Source: an uncultured Pelagibacteraceae bacterium
GTDB lineage: Bacteria; Pseudomonadota; Alphaproteobacteria; Pelagibacterales; Pelagibacteraceae
Direction of reading: 5' to 3'
DNA: 53,812 nt
Assembly (NCBI GenBank): GCA_902573465.1
Contig: CACGJX010000007.1
Location: 1 to 53,812 of the forward strand
Below are positions 52,604 to 53,812 of the stretch, piece by piece (position 1 is the stretch's first letter; each line of letters begins with the position of its first letter). A program made the translations under genes and the position numbers. The notes under the pieces are model-generated. The model did no database searches. It worked only from the letters and a program-made list of their open reading frames with translations, and had not been told where the DNA came from.

Positions 52604-53547
52604 TAAATTTGTGAAATTAAATTTTGAGTCTCCAAGTCATACAATTTAAAAAGAGTTTCTGCACTATTTAAATCGACCTCCTGAAATTTGACTCTGGAGC
52701 CAGGAGTTAATTGAATTAATCTATCAAAATCAGCGCTTACAACTACACCAATTTTAGGATACCCTCCTATAGTTCCATGATCCGAGAGCATGATAATTGG
52801 AGAGCCATCAGCCGGCACTTGTATTACACCCTTAACTAAGCCTTCAGATCTAATATTGGTATCAATTATATTTTCTATTTTTTTTCCCTCTAATCTCATT
52901 CCCATTCGATCTGATAATTTAGAAACTTTAAATTCATCTTTAAAAAAAATTTTCTTACCCTCTTCAGAAAAATAATTGAAATTTGTGCCTTTAATTACTC
53001 TAATATTTTCTATCTTTGTATTAACATAATTTAGTTTTCTATGCACAAAGTTATTATTAATTTCTTTAACATTAATTTTTTGGTTAACAGATAGCTTTTC
53101 TCCATTATTAGATCCTATTTTTGCTTTAGTATTAGTTGAACAACTAGACCATTGAAATTTTAAATCAAATGTGCCACTGATTGCTAGATATCCATAAACA
53201 GATTTATTAGTTGATAAAATATCTAACTCGTCATCATTTTCTAAAATGAATGATTGATAACATTCTCCATCAATTAAATTGTCACCTTTTTTAATTCTGA
53301 AACTGACATCACCAGTAACAGCAATATTAATTTTATCTCCATGATATTTCAAATGAGGGCCTTGATAAGCAAATTCTATCACTGGATCATTATGATTGTT
53401 ACCAGTAAGTTTATTAGCCAGTAAATAATTTCTATTATCCATAGCTCCACTGAATGGAATACCTATATGATAAAGATTATTTCTTCCAAGATCTTGGAAA
53501 GTTGAATTAATACCAGCCCTTATAATTTCAAAATAGTTTTTATTCAT
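52603..53547 (-). CDS. pxpC: 5-oxoprolinase subunit PxpC (KipA / biotin-dependent carboxyltransferase-like)
   Basis: PxpABC hydrolyses 5-oxo-L-proline to glutamate with ATP. The 314-residue protein shows GINSTFQDLGRNNLYHIGIPFSGAMD, NHNDPVIEFAYQGP, the SDRMGMRLEGKKI block and SEGLVKGVIQVPADGSPIIMLSDHGTIGGYPKI, all typical of the KipA/PxpC family. It overlaps pxpB by 8 bp. Related proteins are fused in urea amidolyase, but here it is a separate gene as in PxpBC operons. Confidence 0.92.
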   Translation of the reverse strand: MNKNYFEIIRAGINSTFQDLGRNNLYHIGIPFSGAMDNRNYLLANKLTGNNHNDPVIEFAYQGPHLKYHGDKINIAVTGDVSFRIKKGDNLIDGECYQSFILENDDELDILSTNKSVYGYLAISGTFDLKFQWSSCSTNTKAKIGSNNGEKLSVNQKINVKEINNNFVHRKLNYVNTKIENIRVIKGTNFNYFSEEGKKIFFKDEFKVSKLSDRMGMRLEGKKIENIIDTNIRSEGLVKGVIQVPADGSPIIMLSDHGTIGGYPKIGVVVSADFDRLIQLTPGSRVKFQEVDLNSAETLFKLYDLETQNLISQI

Positions 53548-53812
53548 GATAATTTTGATATTTTTCTTTACTAATTCTTTTGAATGTAACTAAATCGCCC
53601 GGATTAATTAAATTGGGCTCTTTTTCTTTAGTGCTATCAAAAATATTTAATGGAGTATTTCCAATGATATTCCATCCCCCTGGGCTTTCAAAAGTGTAGA
53701 TATTGGCAAATTGCTCAGTCAAACCAATTGAACCCTTTGGCACTTTAACCCTCGGGGTATCAAGACGTTTTGCTCTAAGATTTTCATCTAAATCTCCAAG
53801 AAAAGGCATTCC
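53540..53812 (-). CDS. pxpB: 5-oxoprolinase subunit PxpB (KipI), C-terminal part only
   Basis: The frame runs open into the window edge, so only the last 90 or so residues are visible: GMPFLGDLDENLRAKRLDTP, VKVPKGSIGLTEQFANIY, FESPGGWNIIGNTPL and NPGDLVTFKRI. These match the C-terminus of PxpB/KipI (cyclophilin-like domain). The methionine in PFLGDL is internal, not a start. It is followed by pxpC in the usual order. Confidence 0.9.
   Translation of the reverse strand, partial: GMPFLGDLDENLRAKRLDTPRVKVPKGSIGLTEQFANIYTFESPGGWNIIGNTPLNIFDSTKEKEPNLINPGDLVTFKRISKEKYQNYHE

Noticed and set aside
1..53812. CRISPR arrays, tRNA genes, prophage or IS elements
   Set aside because: No regularly spaced direct repeats, tRNA-like cloverleaf sequences, integrases or transposases were seen in gaps or coding regions.

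Overview
The window is a gene-dense, very AT-rich stretch of a streamlined alphaproteobacterium, almost certainly SAR11 (Pelagibacterales). The signs are short or negative intergenic gaps, convergent genes that overlap at their stop codons, Lys/Asn/Ile-rich proteins, a tandem glycine riboswitch on the glycine cleavage operon, and alphaproteobacterial gene order. No rRNA, tRNA, IS element, prophage, integrase or CRISPR array was seen.

Layout. 0-2.4 kb: a truncated DUF2066 gene divergent from purM-purN. 2.4-4.3 kb: pepA-ndk on the minus strand. 4.3-11.5 kb: an envelope run lptF-lptG-lptD-surA followed by pdxA-rsmA. 11.5-14.1 kb: fabD-fabG-acpP-gmk on the minus strand. 14.2-24.8 kb: a long plus-strand run rpsF-rpsR-rplI-dnaB, an RND/MMPL exporter, cvpA-purF, an HD-domain protein, gshA-gshB and a DMT permease. 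24.9-30.8 kb: an MFS permease, a divergent cytidylate kinase, a coiled-coil protein of unknown role, an amidinotransferase with a DMT permease, a SufU-like Fe-S scaffold and an HPP membrane protein. 30.8-35.9 kb: a complete branched-chain amino-acid-type ABC importer (binding protein, LivF, LivG, LivH, LivM order) with a strong hairpin after the binding-protein gene. 36.3-37.6 kb: NAD-dependent formate dehydrogenase with its own promoter, Shine-Dalgarno and terminator.

37.6-47.2 kb is redox and membrane-lipid rich: periplasmic MsrA, SelO, then (minus) tspO-FAD oxidoreductase-2OG oxygenase, then (plus) an SDR, a possible structured RNA, DUF2805 and glutaredoxin, then (minus) a FAD oxidoreductase (COG2907), DUF1365, a cyclopropane-fatty-acid-synthase-type methyltransferase and a DUF3833 lipoprotein. 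The lipid genes follow gcvP directly, so the glycine-riboswitch operon gcvT-gcvH-gcvP may extend into lipid modification. The window ends with a DMT permease and 5-oxoprolinase subunits PxpC and PxpB (cut by the edge).

Functional themes are one-carbon and glycine metabolism (gcvTHP, formate dehydrogenase, purN, amidinotransferase), thiol and redox defence (gshAB, grxC, msrA, selO), outer-membrane assembly and uptake of small organics. The observations most worth following are the possible joining of glycine cleavage to lipid methylation, the 42.78-42.82 kb inverted repeat, the hairpin after the livK-type gene, and a cluster resembling singlet-oxygen-response genes without a sigma factor beside it.
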